Shown piece after piece: positions 52,270 through 62,532 of a stretch of 64,000 nucleotides of DNA. How positions within the stretch are numbered: the first letter of the stretch is position 1; every line of letters begins with the position of its first letter. Under the pieces are notes generated by a model. The model ran no database searches. It saw only the letters and a program-made list of their open reading frames with translations, and was not told where the DNA came from. The position numbers and the translations under genes were made by a program. Location of the stretch: the NCBI RefSeq assembly GCF_000424145.1, contig NZ_KE384137.1:186001-250000 (forward strand). The letters are read 5' to 3'. The stretch comes from Butyrivibrio sp. AC2005. Lineage in GTDB: Bacteria; Bacillota; Clostridia; Lachnospirales; Lachnospiraceae.

Positions 52270-52617
52270 TCAGTCTTCAGGATCAGCATCAATGAGTTCA
52301 TCAAATTCCACGTCATCAAGATACTCATCAAAAGCATCTGCAACAGCTTCATATTCATCATCATCTTCGATGTAACCAAGTGTAGGTTCATCATCCTTTG
52401 ATTTCTGGATAAACTCGTAAAACCATACATTTCCATCATTATTCTGACCATGCTCATCAAGCGGAAGAAGAACAATATAATCCTTATTCTGAACTGTCAG
52501 TACTATCAGAACTGCACAGGTTACATTTTTGCCGTCATCGAGCTCAATATCCACTGTAATCTGCTCATCGTTCTGAATTTTAGTATTCATCTCTGTAGCG
52601 ATCTCTGAAAAGATCAT
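52270..52617 (-). CDS. DUF1292 family acidic protein
   Basis: A 115-residue, strongly acidic protein of unknown function. The DUF1292 pattern is visible: ELDDGKNVTCAVLIVLTVQNKDYIVLLPLD, then an acidic tail with YIEDDDEYEAVADAFDEYLD. Start 52617 lies about five bases after ggagg; a GTG two codons earlier overlaps it. It follows the DUF6033-like gene, probably in one unit. Confidence 0.85.
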   Translation of the reverse strand: MIFSEIATEMNTKIQNDEQITVDIELDDGKNVTCAVLIVLTVQNKDYIVLLPLDEHGQNNDGNVWFYEFIQKSKDDEPTLGYIEDDDEYEAVADAFDEYLDDVEFDELIDADPED

Positions 52618-52629
52618 GTGCACCTCCGT

Positions 52630-53415
52630 TTAGACTGTAAAGTCAATCTTTTGACCATACCCCTTAACAGGCGTTGCTTCAATCTGACTCCAGTCAACAT
52701 TCTTTATTTTTTCCAATAGTTCTTCTACCGAATCAGCGTAAACAGTAGTAGTTTTCTCATATGGAGGTTCTTTCTTTCCATAAGGATTTATGCCCGGTCC
52801 TTCACGGAGCTTCTCCATAGCTTCTTCCCGTTCTTTGCGCTTCTCTGCTTTAGCTTCCTCGGCTTTTGCAGCCTCCTTGTCATCGGCAACCTGCTTCTGA
52901 TATTTCTCATTCTGCTCACGAATCTTTGCAAAGAACTGAACAGTACCTTCAGCATCAATCTTAATTCCTATGGAATCAACCTTTTGCCCGGATTCTTCAA
53001 GTTGTTCCTTCATCTCATCCAGCTTACCTGTTGATTCATCGATGATGCCCATATATTTGCTCTTTGTTTCTTCGTCGGCAGCCATTTTTTCCAACGTTTC
53101 CGGATCTATCAGTACGCTGTATTCCTTGGTACCTCTTGACAAAATATCCTCAGCTTCTTCATCTGATGAATAGTTTGACACAAAAAAGTCCATATTTCCA
53201 TACTTTTCTTTAAGTTCATCCAAAAGTTTTTTTGCACCATCGGACAACTCAACGCCTTCCTGGATATGGCTCTCGGAAACAGACTTATTCTTCTGCATAG
53301 AAATAGGAGCCTCAGACTTTTTAGTATGTTCAGTTTTATCAGCTTCGCGTTTTTTTGGTTGATAAGCATTCAACTGGTTCACTATATTCGAACCAAGTCC
53401 GTTCACCATGTTCAT
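52630..53415 (-). CDS. DUF6033-like coiled-coil protein
   Basis: A 261-residue soluble, charged protein. Its N-terminal MVNGLGSNIVNQLNAY, the ELSDGAKKLLDELKEKYGNMDFFVSNY core, and a long Glu/Lys coiled coil (about 165-200) match what I recall of DUF6033. ELSD-x-A resembles the N-terminal segment of several flagellar-related proteins, but no flagellar gene is here. aaaggaggg precedes the ATG. A sigma-28-like promoter lies upstream, which would fit a motility link. Confidence 0.6.
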   Translation of the reverse strand: MNMVNGLGSNIVNQLNAYQPKKREADKTEHTKKSEAPISMQKNKSVSESHIQEGVELSDGAKKLLDELKEKYGNMDFFVSNYSSDEEAEDILSRGTKEYSVLIDPETLEKMAADEETKSKYMGIIDESTGKLDEMKEQLEESGQKVDSIGIKIDAEGTVQFFAKIREQNEKYQKQVADDKEAAKAEEAKAEKRKEREEAMEKLREGPGINPYGKKEPPYEKTTTVYADSVEELLEKIKNVDWSQIEATPVKGYGQKIDFTV

Positions 53416-53486
53416 ATGAAACCCTCCTTTGTTTTTAGAACCCGCAACATCCGTGTCGCTTAAATGGATATACTACTCCAATATTT

Positions 53487-53513
53487 TTATCGGATAATAT
53501 ATCTTAATACTTA
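53487..53513 (-). promoter_or_regulatory. Possible sigma-28 (FliA/SigD) promoter before the DUF6033-like gene
   Basis: On the minus strand TAAG (53513-53510), a 15-base spacer and TCCGATAA (53494-53487). This is one mismatch in each half from TAAA-N15-GCCGATAA. AT-rich surroundings make chance matches possible. Confidence 0.4.
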
Positions 53514-53543
53514 ATAGTTTCATATAAAAAATTTTAAAAATAA

Positions 53544-54287
53544 TTATTTCATTCTAAAGTAATTGTCTATCTTTAAGTGTAATGAATTCTTATCTACAGT
53601 TTTCAGGATATAATCAGCCGGTTTAAGAGCAAGCACTCTTACTATACTTGCCTTATCGCCCTTTGCAGTAAGAAACATTACCGGAATATCCTTTATACTC
53701 ATATCACTTTTAAACATTTCAAGAACCTTGGGCCCCGGTGTAACAGGCATTTCATAATCAAGAAGTATCAGATCTGCTTTATTTTTAGCAAGCCAGGTAA
53801 TAGCCTGAATTCCCGAGTTAGCCATGGAAACCTTATAATCATCCTTAAGCCAGTCTCTGATTGTTCGCATATAAGTCACATCATCATCAACTATAAGAAT
53901 GCTCTTTTTATTGGTTTCCAGCAGTTCATCCATGAAAAATTTGTCCATGGTTTCTATGAAAGTATCCATTTGAAGCGGTCTCTCAAAGAAACTGTGTACA
54001 TGTGATTCAGGCAGATAAGTAAGAGCTTCCTCATACTCCAAAGGATTGCTTATAAAAATAACCTGCCTGTGTGTTTCAAGACACAAGTCCTTCAGATAAA
54101 TCAGGGACTTCGGAATTATTTCGTCCAGATAATAGATAAAAACAGTAGCGGATTCCTGATTTTTTTGAAGATCTTCTACCTTATCGGAAGAAAAAGATGC
54201 TTCTATCCCTACATCCTTCAGCTTCATGATAAGTCCCTTTACCATAAAGGTTTCATTTGAACTTATGATAGTTACTTTCTTTGCCAT
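53544..54287 (-). CDS. Pseudo-receiver plus receiver protein, paralogue of the 19.2 kb gene
   Basis: A 247-residue two-receiver protein with no output domain. The N-terminal half is receiver-like but lacks the acidic pocket. The C-terminal receiver has LIVDDDV, phosphoacceptor Asp177 in LLDYEMP, FLTAKGD and Lys in YILKT. It aligns along its whole length with the protein at 19194-19949: KDVGIE, SGIQAITWLA, DLILLDYEMP. It follows the receiver-Hpt gene after 15 bases and is probably the last acceptor of that relay. Confidence 0.85.
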   Translation of the reverse strand: MAKKVTIISSNETFMVKGLIMKLKDVGIEASFSSDKVEDLQKNQESATVFIYYLDEIIPKSLIYLKDLCLETHRQVIFISNPLEYEEALTYLPESHVHSFFERPLQMDTFIETMDKFFMDELLETNKKSILIVDDDVTYMRTIRDWLKDDYKVSMANSGIQAITWLAKNKADLILLDYEMPVTPGPKVLEMFKSDMSIKDIPVMFLTAKGDKASIVRVLALKPADYILKTVDKNSLHLKIDNYFRMK

Positions 54288-54302
54288 AGTCTTCTCCGTA
54301 TC

Positions 54303-55364
54303 CTATCTTTCTTCAATAACCTTCTTCATGTCTTCCCAATTAAGTCCCGTTAACAGTCGTTCCATTTCTTTAAATATCCTGTCATCCTTATCAGGAAGTT
54401 TGTAATCCTTCATCGATTTAATAACCATATCAGCCAGATCAAAGTCCATTGCTTCAATAAATTCAGAAAGCGCTGCATAGGCATCACTTAGTGCTGCTTC
54501 CGAAACAGGCGTTTTTTCATCATCAGTGTCCTTTGACATAAATGAAAGTTTTTCCTTAAAGGACCTGTAATCAGCCAAAAGAGCATCTGTTTCGTTTTTT
54601 ATTTTTTCTATGTTATTATTGTTTCCCGCATCCTCCAGATCCTTTGCATCTGACCAAAGTTTTGTTGCACCAATAAGATTTGCAGAGCTTTTAAGGGCAT
54701 GTACCTTGATAGTATAGTTTTTATAGTCTTCGTTTTTATAATACCCTTCTATTTCATCAGCCTTTACATCTATTGAATTATAAAAGATATCCAATGCGGT
54801 AATATATCCTTCATCCGACCCGCACAGAGATATACCTTTTTGATAATCGATCTCTTTCACCTTGGAGATAGCCGCTATTACGTCATTGTAGGGTGCTTTT
54901 TCTTCCTGTACCGGTCTAGGCGACTGAGTATCTGTCTGAATTATGTCAGGCCTTCTGTCCTCATTTGGCAGTTTTAATTCAGCTCTTGCACTATCCGGAA
55001 GATACATTATCAGAACCGCCATAAGTTGTTTAAAGTCAACTGGCTTATCAAGATAATTTGTAAATCCCGCTTCCAGACAAAGCTTTCCTTCATCCGGATC
55101 ATCAGGTGATACAAGTGCGATAACAGGAGTAATTTCATTACCGTTTCGAATGCTTCCTCTCATCTCGGAAAGTGTCTGTATACCTGTCATGGACGGCATG
55201 AGATAATCCATAAGAATGAGTGCGTATTCATTTGATTTTACTGCCTTTAGGCAATCTTTTCCGCTATCCGCCTCATCAGAATCAACGCCCAGGTATTCCA
55301 GCAGCTTTTTTATAAAAAATCTATCAAGTTCGGAATCATCAACTATCAAAACTTTTTCGTTCAC
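54303..55364 (-). CDS. Receiver-Hpt phosphorelay protein
   Basis: A 353-residue protein. The receiver (1-122) has IVDDSE, Asp53 (LMDYLMP) and Lys107 (LDKP), but the usual Thr/Ser before the switch is Val in IALVSPDD. The Hpt domain (about 175-265) carries His222 in VHALKSSANLIG. A C-terminal tail of about 80 residues with LADMVIKSMKDYKLPDKD and NWEDMKKVIEER matches the tail of the FIST kinase. It lies between the hybrid kinase and the tandem-receiver gene, with short gaps, so the three form one module. Confidence 0.88.
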   Translation of the reverse strand: MNEKVLIVDDSELDRFFIKKLLEYLGVDSDEADSGKDCLKAVKSNEYALILMDYLMPSMTGIQTLSEMRGSIRNGNEITPVIALVSPDDPDEGKLCLEAGFTNYLDKPVDFKQLMAVLIMYLPDSARAELKLPNEDRRPDIIQTDTQSPRPVQEEKAPYNDVIAAISKVKEIDYQKGISLCGSDEGYITALDIFYNSIDVKADEIEGYYKNEDYKNYTIKVHALKSSANLIGATKLWSDAKDLEDAGNNNNIEKIKNETDALLADYRSFKEKLSFMSKDTDDEKTPVSEAALSDAYAALSEFIEAMDFDLADMVIKSMKDYKLPDKDDRIFKEMERLLTGLNWEDMKKVIEER

Positions 55365-55383
55365 TTTAGCCTCCGGATATATG

Positions 55384-57384
55384 TCATCTGGTATTAGCTC
55401 TATGCATCAAAAGCCCAATTGCATCATACAACTCTTTATCATTAGAGTAGTTTTCTCTTATATCGGTAATATTTGACAGGCTGCTATTCGTCCCATACTG
55501 ATCGGAAGTATTTTTTATAACCCTGACAGGCTTTTTCTTTTCTTTATCCGACTTCTCTCCTGTGTTTACCTTTTCCTTAGGAAGATACTTTATAAGCATT
55601 TTTTCCAGTGAGTCTCCGATTATTGGTTTTGAAAGATAATCCTCGAAACCTGATTTCTGATAAACATCCCTTGCCCCCGCAAAAGCATTAGCTGTAAGCG
55701 CAATACTAGGGGTATCCTTATTAGGGTTGGATTCTTCACTCCTAAGTCTCCAAAGCAGCTCCATTCCATCCATTTCAGGCATCCTGTGGTCTATAAGCAT
55801 TATGTCGTATTTGACATCCTTCGTCATCTCAAGAGCTTCCTTACCACTGCTTGCAGTATCAATATTTACATGCGTATCCTTCAACAGATTTCTTGCAACA
55901 ACAAGATTTATGTCATTATCATCAACAATAAGTATTTTGGCATCCGGTGCGGTAAACAGTTCCTTATATTTACTGTCATCCTGTATTATGCGGTCATAGG
56001 TCAGCTTGAAATCACCGATGGGCTCCCAGCTTCGCGTCTTTTGATTTACAACAAAAGAGAACGTTGAACCTTTTCCGTATTCACTCTTAACATGAAGCTC
56101 GGAATTCATCAGCTGCAAAAACTTCTGTACAATACTCATGCCGAGTCCTGAGCCTTCAACGTTTCTGTTTCTGGATCCTTCAAGTCTCTCAAAAGGAGCA
56201 AACAATTTTTGCATGTCCTCTTCGCGTATTCCGATTCCGGTGTCTGAAACTGATATTTTCAGGCCGATAATCCCCTGTACATCCAAATGACCACCTGATA
56301 TATAGTCAACTGAAAATCTTACTTCGCCATGCTCTGTATACTTGATTGCATTAGTAAGTATATTAAGAATTACCTGCTTTAGTCTGACATTATCACCGTA
56401 TAAAAGATGAGGAGTCTGACTGTTTACTATGACATTCAGCTTAAGGCCTTTATTCTTGGCTCTCTCATCCACCATATTGACAAGCTCTGTAATCATGTCT
56501 GCCAAATCGTAATCCACATTATAGAGCTCCATCTTTCCTGCTTCTATTTTTGAAAAATCCAAGACATCATTTACAAGTGCTAAAAGAGTATTACCTGCAG
56601 TCTTGATGCCATGTGAGTATCGTTTTAACTCAGGGTCATCATACTCTCTTAAAATAAGCTCGTTCATTCCCAAAATAGCATTAATAGGTGTCCTTATTTC
56701 ATGTGACATCTGTGACAAAAACTGTGTTTTTGCACCATTTGCTGCTATGGCATTTGCCTCTGCCTCAGCAGCCTTGCTGCTTAATTCCTCTAAGCTTGCA
56801 GCATTAAGAGCCTCCCTGATCCGCAAATGCACAACAATAACAGTACTTATGGCAGACACAAAAAGACATGATATTACAGAAAAAACGTCTCTTGATGAAT
56901 AAAAATCCTCTTTCCAAAAAAAGCATAATACGCAAAAAACAATTGACAGTATGAGGTCAAACACCACATATACCTTCAGCCTGTCTATATAAATTATCGA
57001 AAACATTATAAGAAAAAAAGGGAAAAGACCTGCAGGCTGATTTTTATAAGGTAAAATATCAATACTGATCAGTCCAAGATACAAGAGACCATAAAAAATA
57101 ATGGACTCCGTTCTGCATATTTTCATTGTGACAACTCTGTCCTTTAAAAACTGATTAGTCACAAAAAACAATACAATCAAAGTAAAAAGCGCATAATAAA
57201 TTTTGTGTACACGGAAGCCCTGGAGAAGTACCTTTGCAAAAATAAGCATTATTAAGTAGATGCCTACAATTGTAATAGACATCTTTCTCTGAACAGACAT
57301 ATTTGTACGAATAATGCTCTGTTCGCTGATTTCGAAATATTTGTCCTCTTCTTTTTTAAATTTTTCAAGAGTTTCTCTAAGCAT
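55384..57384 (-). CDS. Membrane hybrid sensor histidine kinase with receiver
   Basis: A 666-residue kinase. Five to six membrane helices fill about residues 35-187, without a recognisable sensor domain; a coiled coil (about 195-218) leads to HisKA with His228 in MSHEIRTPIN. The ATPase has NILTNAIKYTE, DTGIGI and GSGLGMSI. The receiver has Asp532 (LIDHRMP) and Lys in LSKPI. After it comes only a short tail, where the FIST kinase continues into Hpt. The Hpt is instead supplied by the next gene. Kinase and receiver cores closely match the FIST kinase. Confidence 0.92.
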   Translation of the reverse strand: MLRETLEKFKKEEDKYFEISEQSIIRTNMSVQRKMSITIVGIYLIMLIFAKVLLQGFRVHKIYYALFTLIVLFFVTNQFLKDRVVTMKICRTESIIFYGLLYLGLISIDILPYKNQPAGLFPFFLIMFSIIYIDRLKVYVVFDLILSIVFCVLCFFWKEDFYSSRDVFSVISCLFVSAISTVIVVHLRIREALNAASLEELSSKAAEAEANAIAANGAKTQFLSQMSHEIRTPINAILGMNELILREYDDPELKRYSHGIKTAGNTLLALVNDVLDFSKIEAGKMELYNVDYDLADMITELVNMVDERAKNKGLKLNVIVNSQTPHLLYGDNVRLKQVILNILTNAIKYTEHGEVRFSVDYISGGHLDVQGIIGLKISVSDTGIGIREEDMQKLFAPFERLEGSRNRNVEGSGLGMSIVQKFLQLMNSELHVKSEYGKGSTFSFVVNQKTRSWEPIGDFKLTYDRIIQDDSKYKELFTAPDAKILIVDDNDINLVVARNLLKDTHVNIDTASSGKEALEMTKDVKYDIMLIDHRMPEMDGMELLWRLRSEESNPNKDTPSIALTANAFAGARDVYQKSGFEDYLSKPIIGDSLEKMLIKYLPKEKVNTGEKSDKEKKKPVRVIKNTSDQYGTNSSLSNITDIRENYSNDKELYDAIGLLMHRANTR

Positions 57385-57503
57385 CGGCAGACATCTCCGT
57401 AATATGCTTAATAATCAACATACTCCCACTTATAAAGTACTTTTTTTCATCATATCATTAGCGTTATTCAATAACAATAATCTCAGTTATTAAAAAAATA
57501 TAA

Positions 57504-57542
57504 CAAAAAAATGCCCTTGGAATTTATAATTTTCCAAGGGCA
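57504..57542 (-). terminator. Terminator after the DUF4349 gene
   Basis: A perfect 12-pair stem (57542-57531 with 57522-57511) and a T-run on the minus strand. Confidence 0.9.
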
Positions 57543-57566
57543 TAAAACCTTTATTTTATTCTGTCA

Positions 57567-58697
57567 TCAGTCCTTTTTAGATTCATCCTTTTTCTCAGAT
57601 TCGTCTTTTGGTCCATTTTGATTATTGCTTTCACGTTCCTGGTGCAAAGCTGTGGAAATGGGACCTCTTGGAGGTGTTACAGGCGGCATACCATTTGGAT
57701 GAACAGGCGGCATACCTCCGGGAACCCGTCCGGGAGCAACCGGCTGCCTCTTTGCCATTTTTTCCTTATGCTTCTTATCGGCAAATCTGATTATTGAAAT
57801 TATGATAATTACAATAACCAGAAGAATGAGGAGCACAGGCAGATGAGTAATTATCAGAAGTGACAATTCCTTAAAGAATGTCGCTACCGCACTGCAATTC
57901 TCAAAAAATCCATCTCTTGCTCTTTCAAGATATGTAGGATTCTTCACAGGTTCAGGAGTGTACTCTATAACCTCTCTTACCGAAACCTTCAAAGTGCTGA
58001 AGGTTATCTGATTGTCATAGGTTCTAAGCTGAGATTCCATTGATTCCAATTGATAACGGACATCGGTCAGCTTATCCTGAATTGTCATAATGTCTTCAAT
58101 TGTTTCAGCTCTTTCCATGAGAGTAAGAAGCTGATCTTCTTCTGCCCGAAGCGCATTTCTGTGACTCTCTAAATCAGCATAGGTCAAAGTCACATCTGTA
58201 ACATTCATGTCCTGCGAAGTAATATTACTCTTTTCAGCAACTTCACTTACAAAACCTGAAAGCTTTTCTTCGGGAATTCTAAGTGTAAGATTGGCTTTTC
58301 TTTCATCTGAATATGAGCTCTTATCAGTGCTAAAGCTTTCAACGTATCCTCCAAGCTCATCTGTTCTTTTCTGAAGAAAATCAATAGTCTTATCAAACTC
58401 TTTAGTTTCAGTACTCATACTCATATTTGTTATGAGTTTTCTTTTTTGCTTGGCTGCTGATTGTCCTTCAGTCACCTCTTCAGCCTGAGTACCGCTTGAA
58501 TTAGAGCTTCCTTCATAAGCTTCGTAATCTGCTTCATAAATTCCGCCATCTTCGTACGCCGCCTCTTCCGCAGCGTAGCTTTCGGTTGCAGATTCCTTTG
58601 ATGCAGAATAAGAGTCGTCACCGCACCCGGTAACAAACATAACATATAGAAGCGCTCCGGTAAGAAATTTTAATCCCTTTAAATATTTCCTTTTCAT
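57567..58697 (-). CDS. DUF4349 lipoprotein
   Basis: A 376-residue membrane-anchored protein. A signal peptide ends in lipobox VTGC (Cys25). An acidic Ser/Glu/Tyr-rich linker follows, then the DUF4349 domain (about 85-290) with a long coiled coil (NALRAEEDQLLTLMERAETI, QDKLTDVRYQLESMESQL), one membrane helix (about 290-315) and a Pro/Gly-rich cytoplasmic tail. The function is unknown. It is a single-gene unit. Confidence 0.87.
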   Translation of the reverse strand: MKRKYLKGLKFLTGALLYVMFVTGCGDDSYSASKESATESYAAEEAAYEDGGIYEADYEAYEGSSNSSGTQAEEVTEGQSAAKQKRKLITNMSMSTETKEFDKTIDFLQKRTDELGGYVESFSTDKSSYSDERKANLTLRIPEEKLSGFVSEVAEKSNITSQDMNVTDVTLTYADLESHRNALRAEEDQLLTLMERAETIEDIMTIQDKLTDVRYQLESMESQLRTYDNQITFSTLKVSVREVIEYTPEPVKNPTYLERARDGFFENCSAVATFFKELSLLIITHLPVLLILLVIVIIIISIIRFADKKHKEKMAKRQPVAPGRVPGGMPPVHPNGMPPVTPPRGPISTALHQERESNNQNGPKDESEKKDESKKD

Positions 58698-58787
58698 AAT
58701 TACCCTCCATGTATCTTTTCAAATTAAAAATACATTATTATTTTATCAAAATGACGAACAATAATCTATTGTTTTATAGTATTTAAC

Positions 58788-60629
58788 TTATTGTTTATTC
58801 TCAAAAAGATATCCTACAGGTCTTAAAAAGCCTGACATTCTCATGGGATTTTCACGTGTTCCTCTAACAAATCCCAGATACAGTTCCTCCTTAGCTCTGG
58901 TCATTGCTACATAAAGCATTCTTCGCTCTTCTTCAATCTCCTCGATTGTAATACTTTTTCTTGATGGCACAATTCCCTCATTTAAATCCGGTAATATAAC
59001 TGCTTTAAATTCAAGTCCCTTGGACGCATGCATTGTCATAATGCGTACTCCTCTTTTATTTGTACATTTTTCTTTTCTCATACTCTCAAGAGTCTTTGAT
59101 GTATCTTCAAGATATTCCAATAATTCATCATAATCGCGGAAAGTGGCACAAAGCTTTTCAAATTCATCAAGCTCTTCCATATGGATTATTTTTGTCTTTT
59201 CATTTCCGATATATTTTTCTTTTAAATATTTGTCATATCCAAGATAGCCACGTATATAATGGACTGCACCTTTCGGACTAAGTTTCCCCAGTAGTTTCAA
59301 ATCCCGAAAGAACTTTTGGGTTGTAGTTGTCATTGAAAGCTTACCCTTTCTCTGATAGTACCCGACAATATCTTTCTCACTGATTGTCTCGTTTTTACAG
59401 CATTCTCTGCATATATATCTGACAGGCTTGTTCATTATTCTTATAAAATCACTTCTCTTTTGCCCGTTTTTTGCAAAGGACATATATGCAAGAATATCCA
59501 TTATCACAGGTTTTTCATGAAGTGCAGTTATCCTTTCTTTATAAAAGCACGGAATATTTGCATCTGTAAGAATCTTTGCAATACCTGTTGCCTCTGTATT
59601 GGTTCTTACTATCACAGCAATGTCTGATAAGCTTATCCTTTTATTAAGCTCACCTATCTTTTTTATTATACCTGCATATTCCTCTGTTCTGTCAGTATAG
59701 GAGGAACCTTGCAAAACACCTTTGCTTCCTGATTTTCCTGCTCTTATATCTTTTTTAAATCTTATATTATTCTCTTCTATAACCAGTTTGGAAGCATTTA
59801 AAATATCAGGTGCGCATCTGTAATTAGTATCCAGTAATATTTGTTTTGCATTATCAAAATGTTCTGTAAAGGAAAGCATAAGCTTTGGATCAGAGCCCCT
59901 AAAACCATATATAGCCTGATCATCATCCCCAACCACAAACAGATTTTTCTTATCACTAAGTAAAAGACGTACAACTTCAAATTGCATTCTGTTTATATCC
60001 TGATATTCATCAATCTGAATAAACGACAGTCTCTCCTGCCATTTTCTTCTTATATCAGGTCTCGAAACCAGATAATCTCTGCACAGAAGTACCATATCAT
60101 CAAAATCTATCAGTGATTGTTCCTTTAAAATCTGACAATATTCATTGTAGATATCAGGAAATATTTCATAAAAAGGAACACCCTTGTCACAGTTTTCGGG
60201 ACTTTCACCTGTATTCTTAAGCCTTGAAATCTCAGAAAGTAATAGCCTTAAGGATTCATTGTCATAGTCTTTGCCCTGCAACACATTACTGAGTATTTTG
60301 TACTTATCTTTTTCTTTTAAAATAGTACAGTTTTTGTTATCTAAAATATGATAAAAAATGGAATGGAATGTTCCGAAGAGAACCTCCGGATACAACGAAT
60401 CAGTTTCTTTTATAAATCTCTGCTGCATTTCTATCGCAGCTGCCTTTGTAAAAGTTATCGTAAGAATTGAACCCGGACTAACTCCCTTCCGGATCAGATT
60501 AAGTATTCTTTGGATAATAACAAAGGTTTTTCCGCTTCCGGGACCTGCTATAACACAAGCAGGTCCTTCAAAGTGCTCAATAGCACATTTCTGAGCGGAA
60601 TTACACTTTAAGCTCAAATCAGGCTTCAA
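58788..60629 (-). CDS. UvrD/PcrA-like superfamily 1 DNA helicase
   Basis: A 613-residue ATP-dependent helicase. Motifs: Ia/Walker [79 protein letters not shown]. It is shorter than PcrA (about 730), mainly at the C-terminus, and the 2B-like region has a Cys cluster (CRECCKN). It starts with TTG and overlaps the end of gltX by 11 bases. Its role may differ from that of the housekeeping PcrA. Confidence 0.88.
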   Translation of the reverse strand: MKPDLSLKCNSAQKCAIEHFEGPACVIAGPGSGKTFVIIQRILNLIRKGVSPGSILTITFTKAAAIEMQQRFIKETDSLYPEVLFGTFHSIFYHILDNKNCTILKEKDKYKILSNVLQGKDYDNESLRLLLSEISRLKNTGESPENCDKGVPFYEIFPDIYNEYCQILKEQSLIDFDDMVLLCRDYLVSRPDIRRKWQERLSFIQIDEYQDINRMQFEVVRLLLSDKKNLFVVGDDDQAIYGFRGSDPKLMLSFTEHFDNAKQILLDTNYRCAPDILNASKLVIEENNIRFKKDIRAGKSGSKGVLQGSSYTDRTEEYAGIIKKIGELNKRISLSDIAVIVRTNTEATGIAKILTDANIPCFYKERITALHEKPVIMDILAYMSFAKNGQKRSDFIRIMNKPVRYICRECCKNETISEKDIVGYYQRKGKLSMTTTTQKFFRDLKLLGKLSPKGAVHYIRGYLGYDKYLKEKYIGNEKTKIIHMEELDEFEKLCATFRDYDELLEYLEDTSKTLESMRKEKCTNKRGVRIMTMHASKGLEFKAVILPDLNEGIVPSRKSITIEEIEEERRMLYVAMTRAKEELYLGFVRGTRENPMRMSGFLRPVGYLFENKQ

Positions 60630-62088
60630 GCTTTGAAATAGACTCCTTTAATCTCTTAAGAGTCTCTTCCTTTCCAATAACTTCCATTGCTTCGGTTGCA
60701 CCGCAGGGAGTCATGGCTTTACCTGAAACAGCTATACGAATAGGCCATAAAACATATCCGTTTTTATACTCTTTTTCCTTGATATATTCCTGGAGTCTTG
60801 CATATAAAGCATCATTGCTATAATCATCCTGGGCTTCAAGAATAGGAAGCAGTTCCTTAAGAACTGCAAGAGACGAAGCTTCATCTGTCTTCATCTTCTT
60901 ATGTTTGTAAATTGAAATGTCATAATCAGGCATTTCTTCAAAGAAATCAATCATTTCCGGAATATCGGGCCATATCTCGATTCTTGTTTTTATCATTGCT
61001 GCAATCTTGTGAAGATCGAGGTCTTTCTTAATAACCTCCTTCATGTAAGGTTCTGCAAGCTTGTAGAACTCTTCATCATCCATCTTCTTAAGATATTCAC
61101 CATTCATCCATTTAAGCTTTGTATAATCAAATACAGCAGGTGATTTGTTTATACGTCTGTAGTCAAATTTCTGAACAAGCTCTTCAAGACTCATGATCTC
61201 ACTGTTGTCATCCGGTGACCAGCCAAGAAGTGCAACAAAGTTTACAACCGTCTCAGCTAAAAATCCCTGTTCAACAAGATCCTCAAAAGATGAATGACCG
61301 CTTCTCTTACTTAACTTGTGATGCTCTTCATCAGTTATAAGCGGACAATGGATGTACTTCGGAACTTCCCATCCGAAAGCATCGTAAAGTCTGTTATATT
61401 TCGGAGATGATGAAATATACTCGTTTCCTCTTACAACATGTGTGATTCCCATAAGATGGTCATCCACTACATTAGCAAAGTTGTAGGTCGGATAGCCGTC
61501 TGACTTAATAAGTACCATGTCATCAAGCTCTTTATTCTCAACAGTAACATCACCGTAAAGCTCATCGTGGAAAGTAGTTGTTCCTTCTGTGGGATTATTT
61601 TGTCTGATGACAAAAGGCTTACCCTCAGCAAGATTCTTTTCTACCTCTTCCTTCGAAAGGTGGAGACAATGCTTATCATAAACGCTTATCTCTTTTTTAC
61701 CGCCGTTTCCATCATCAATTTCCTGAACAAGAGTAGCAAGTCTTTGCTCGTCACAGAAGCAGTAATATGCTTCTCCTTTATCAATGAGCTTCTTGGCATA
61801 CTCCATATATATACCGGATTTCTGTCTTTCACTCTGAACGTAGGGACCTACTCCACCATCCTTATCGGGGCCTTCATCATGTATAAGTCCTGTCTTTTCA
61901 AGCGTTCTGTAAATGATTTCAGTCGCACCCTCAACATAGCGCTCCTGATCAGTATCCTCAATTCTGAGGATAAAATCACCGCCCTCGTGCTTGGAAATAA
62001 GATAAGCATAAAGTGCGGTTCTTAAGTTTCCTACATGCATTCTTCCTGTCGGACTTGGTGCATAACGGGTTCTGATTTTCTGTGTCAT
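60619..62088 (-). CDS. gltX: Glutamyl-tRNA synthetase
   Basis: A 489-residue class I synthetase charging tRNA-Glu (and possibly tRNA-Gln, if the organism uses the amidotransferase route). HIGH motif is HVGN in [20 protein letters not shown] motif is KLSKR. The start at 62088 follows aaggaga by about five bases and matches the family N-terminus [15 protein letters not shown]; the longer form adds a non-conserved basic stretch. It follows the FeoA-like gene by ten bases. Confidence 0.95.
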   Translation of the reverse strand: MTQKIRTRYAPSPTGRMHVGNLRTALYAYLISKHEGGDFILRIEDTDQERYVEGATEIIYRTLEKTGLIHDEGPDKDGGVGPYVQSERQKSGIYMEYAKKLIDKGEAYYCFCDEQRLATLVQEIDDGNGGKKEISVYDKHCLHLSKEEVEKNLAEGKPFVIRQNNPTEGTTTFHDELYGDVTVENKELDDMVLIKSDGYPTYNFANVVDDHLMGITHVVRGNEYISSSPKYNRLYDAFGWEVPKYIHCPLITDEEHHKLSKRSGHSSFEDLVEQGFLAETVVNFVALLGWSPDDNSEIMSLEELVQKFDYRRINKSPAVFDYTKLKWMNGEYLKKMDDEEFYKLAEPYMKEVIKKDLDLHKIAAMIKTRIEIWPDIPEMIDFFEEMPDYDISIYKHKKMKTDEASSLAVLKELLPILEAQDDYSNDALYARLQEYIKEKEYKNGYVLWPIRIAVSGKAMTPCGATEAMEVIGKEETLKRLKESISKLEA

Positions 62089-62098
62089 ATCTCTCCTT

Positions 62099-62347
62099 TT
62101 ACATAACCTCCGGATATTCTTTTTTCTCAAATTCAACGATTATTCCCGAAGCTACGTTGCGGCATAATGCAATTTGTTTTTTCTCAACCTGTATAATGAG
62201 ACCGCCGCGTTCTTTTTTATTGATAACCTTTACATGAGATCCATATCTGATACCTATGGATTTTAGTCTTTTAGAATAGACCTGCTGTTCGACATTCAGC
62301 TCCTTAACGAGATAAACGCCGTTCTTCTCCCCATCTGTAAGTGTCAT
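62099..62347 (-). CDS. FeoA-like small SH3-domain protein
   Basis: An 82-residue protein with the FeoA layout: [33 protein letters not shown] and [13 protein letters not shown]. FeoA domains normally help FeoB import ferrous iron. No feoB is visible; it stands directly ahead of gltX with ten bases between. It may be an orphan FeoA. Confidence 0.8.
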   Translation of the reverse strand: MTLTDGEKNGVYLVKELNVEQQVYSKRLKSIGIRYGSHVKVINKKERGGLIIQVEKKQIALCRNVASGIIVEFEKKEYPEVM

Positions 62348-62473
62348 ACAACTACCTCATAAAAATATATACTACATATGGCAGATTGCAATACAATCAT
62401 ATATCAAATTGTATTCGTGACATTCTAAAAATCTGCGCATGCTTTGAAATTATATAACACCTTATACCAAATG

Positions 62474-62524
62474 AAAAGAGCACCGCTTTAATTCGCTAAA
62501 GCCAATTAAATATATTAGCTCTTT
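62474..62524 (-). terminator. Probable terminator after aguB
   Basis: An outer AAAGAGC/GCTCTTT stem encloses a six-pair inner hairpin (62485-62490 with 62497-62502). On the minus strand only a short T-run follows, so it may be inefficient. Confidence 0.5.
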
Positions 62525-62532
62525 AATTTGAA

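Noticed and set aside
61567..62025. A 152-codon plus-strand frame inside gltX
   Set aside because: It is antisense to a conserved synthetase, with no ribosome binding site or family resemblance.
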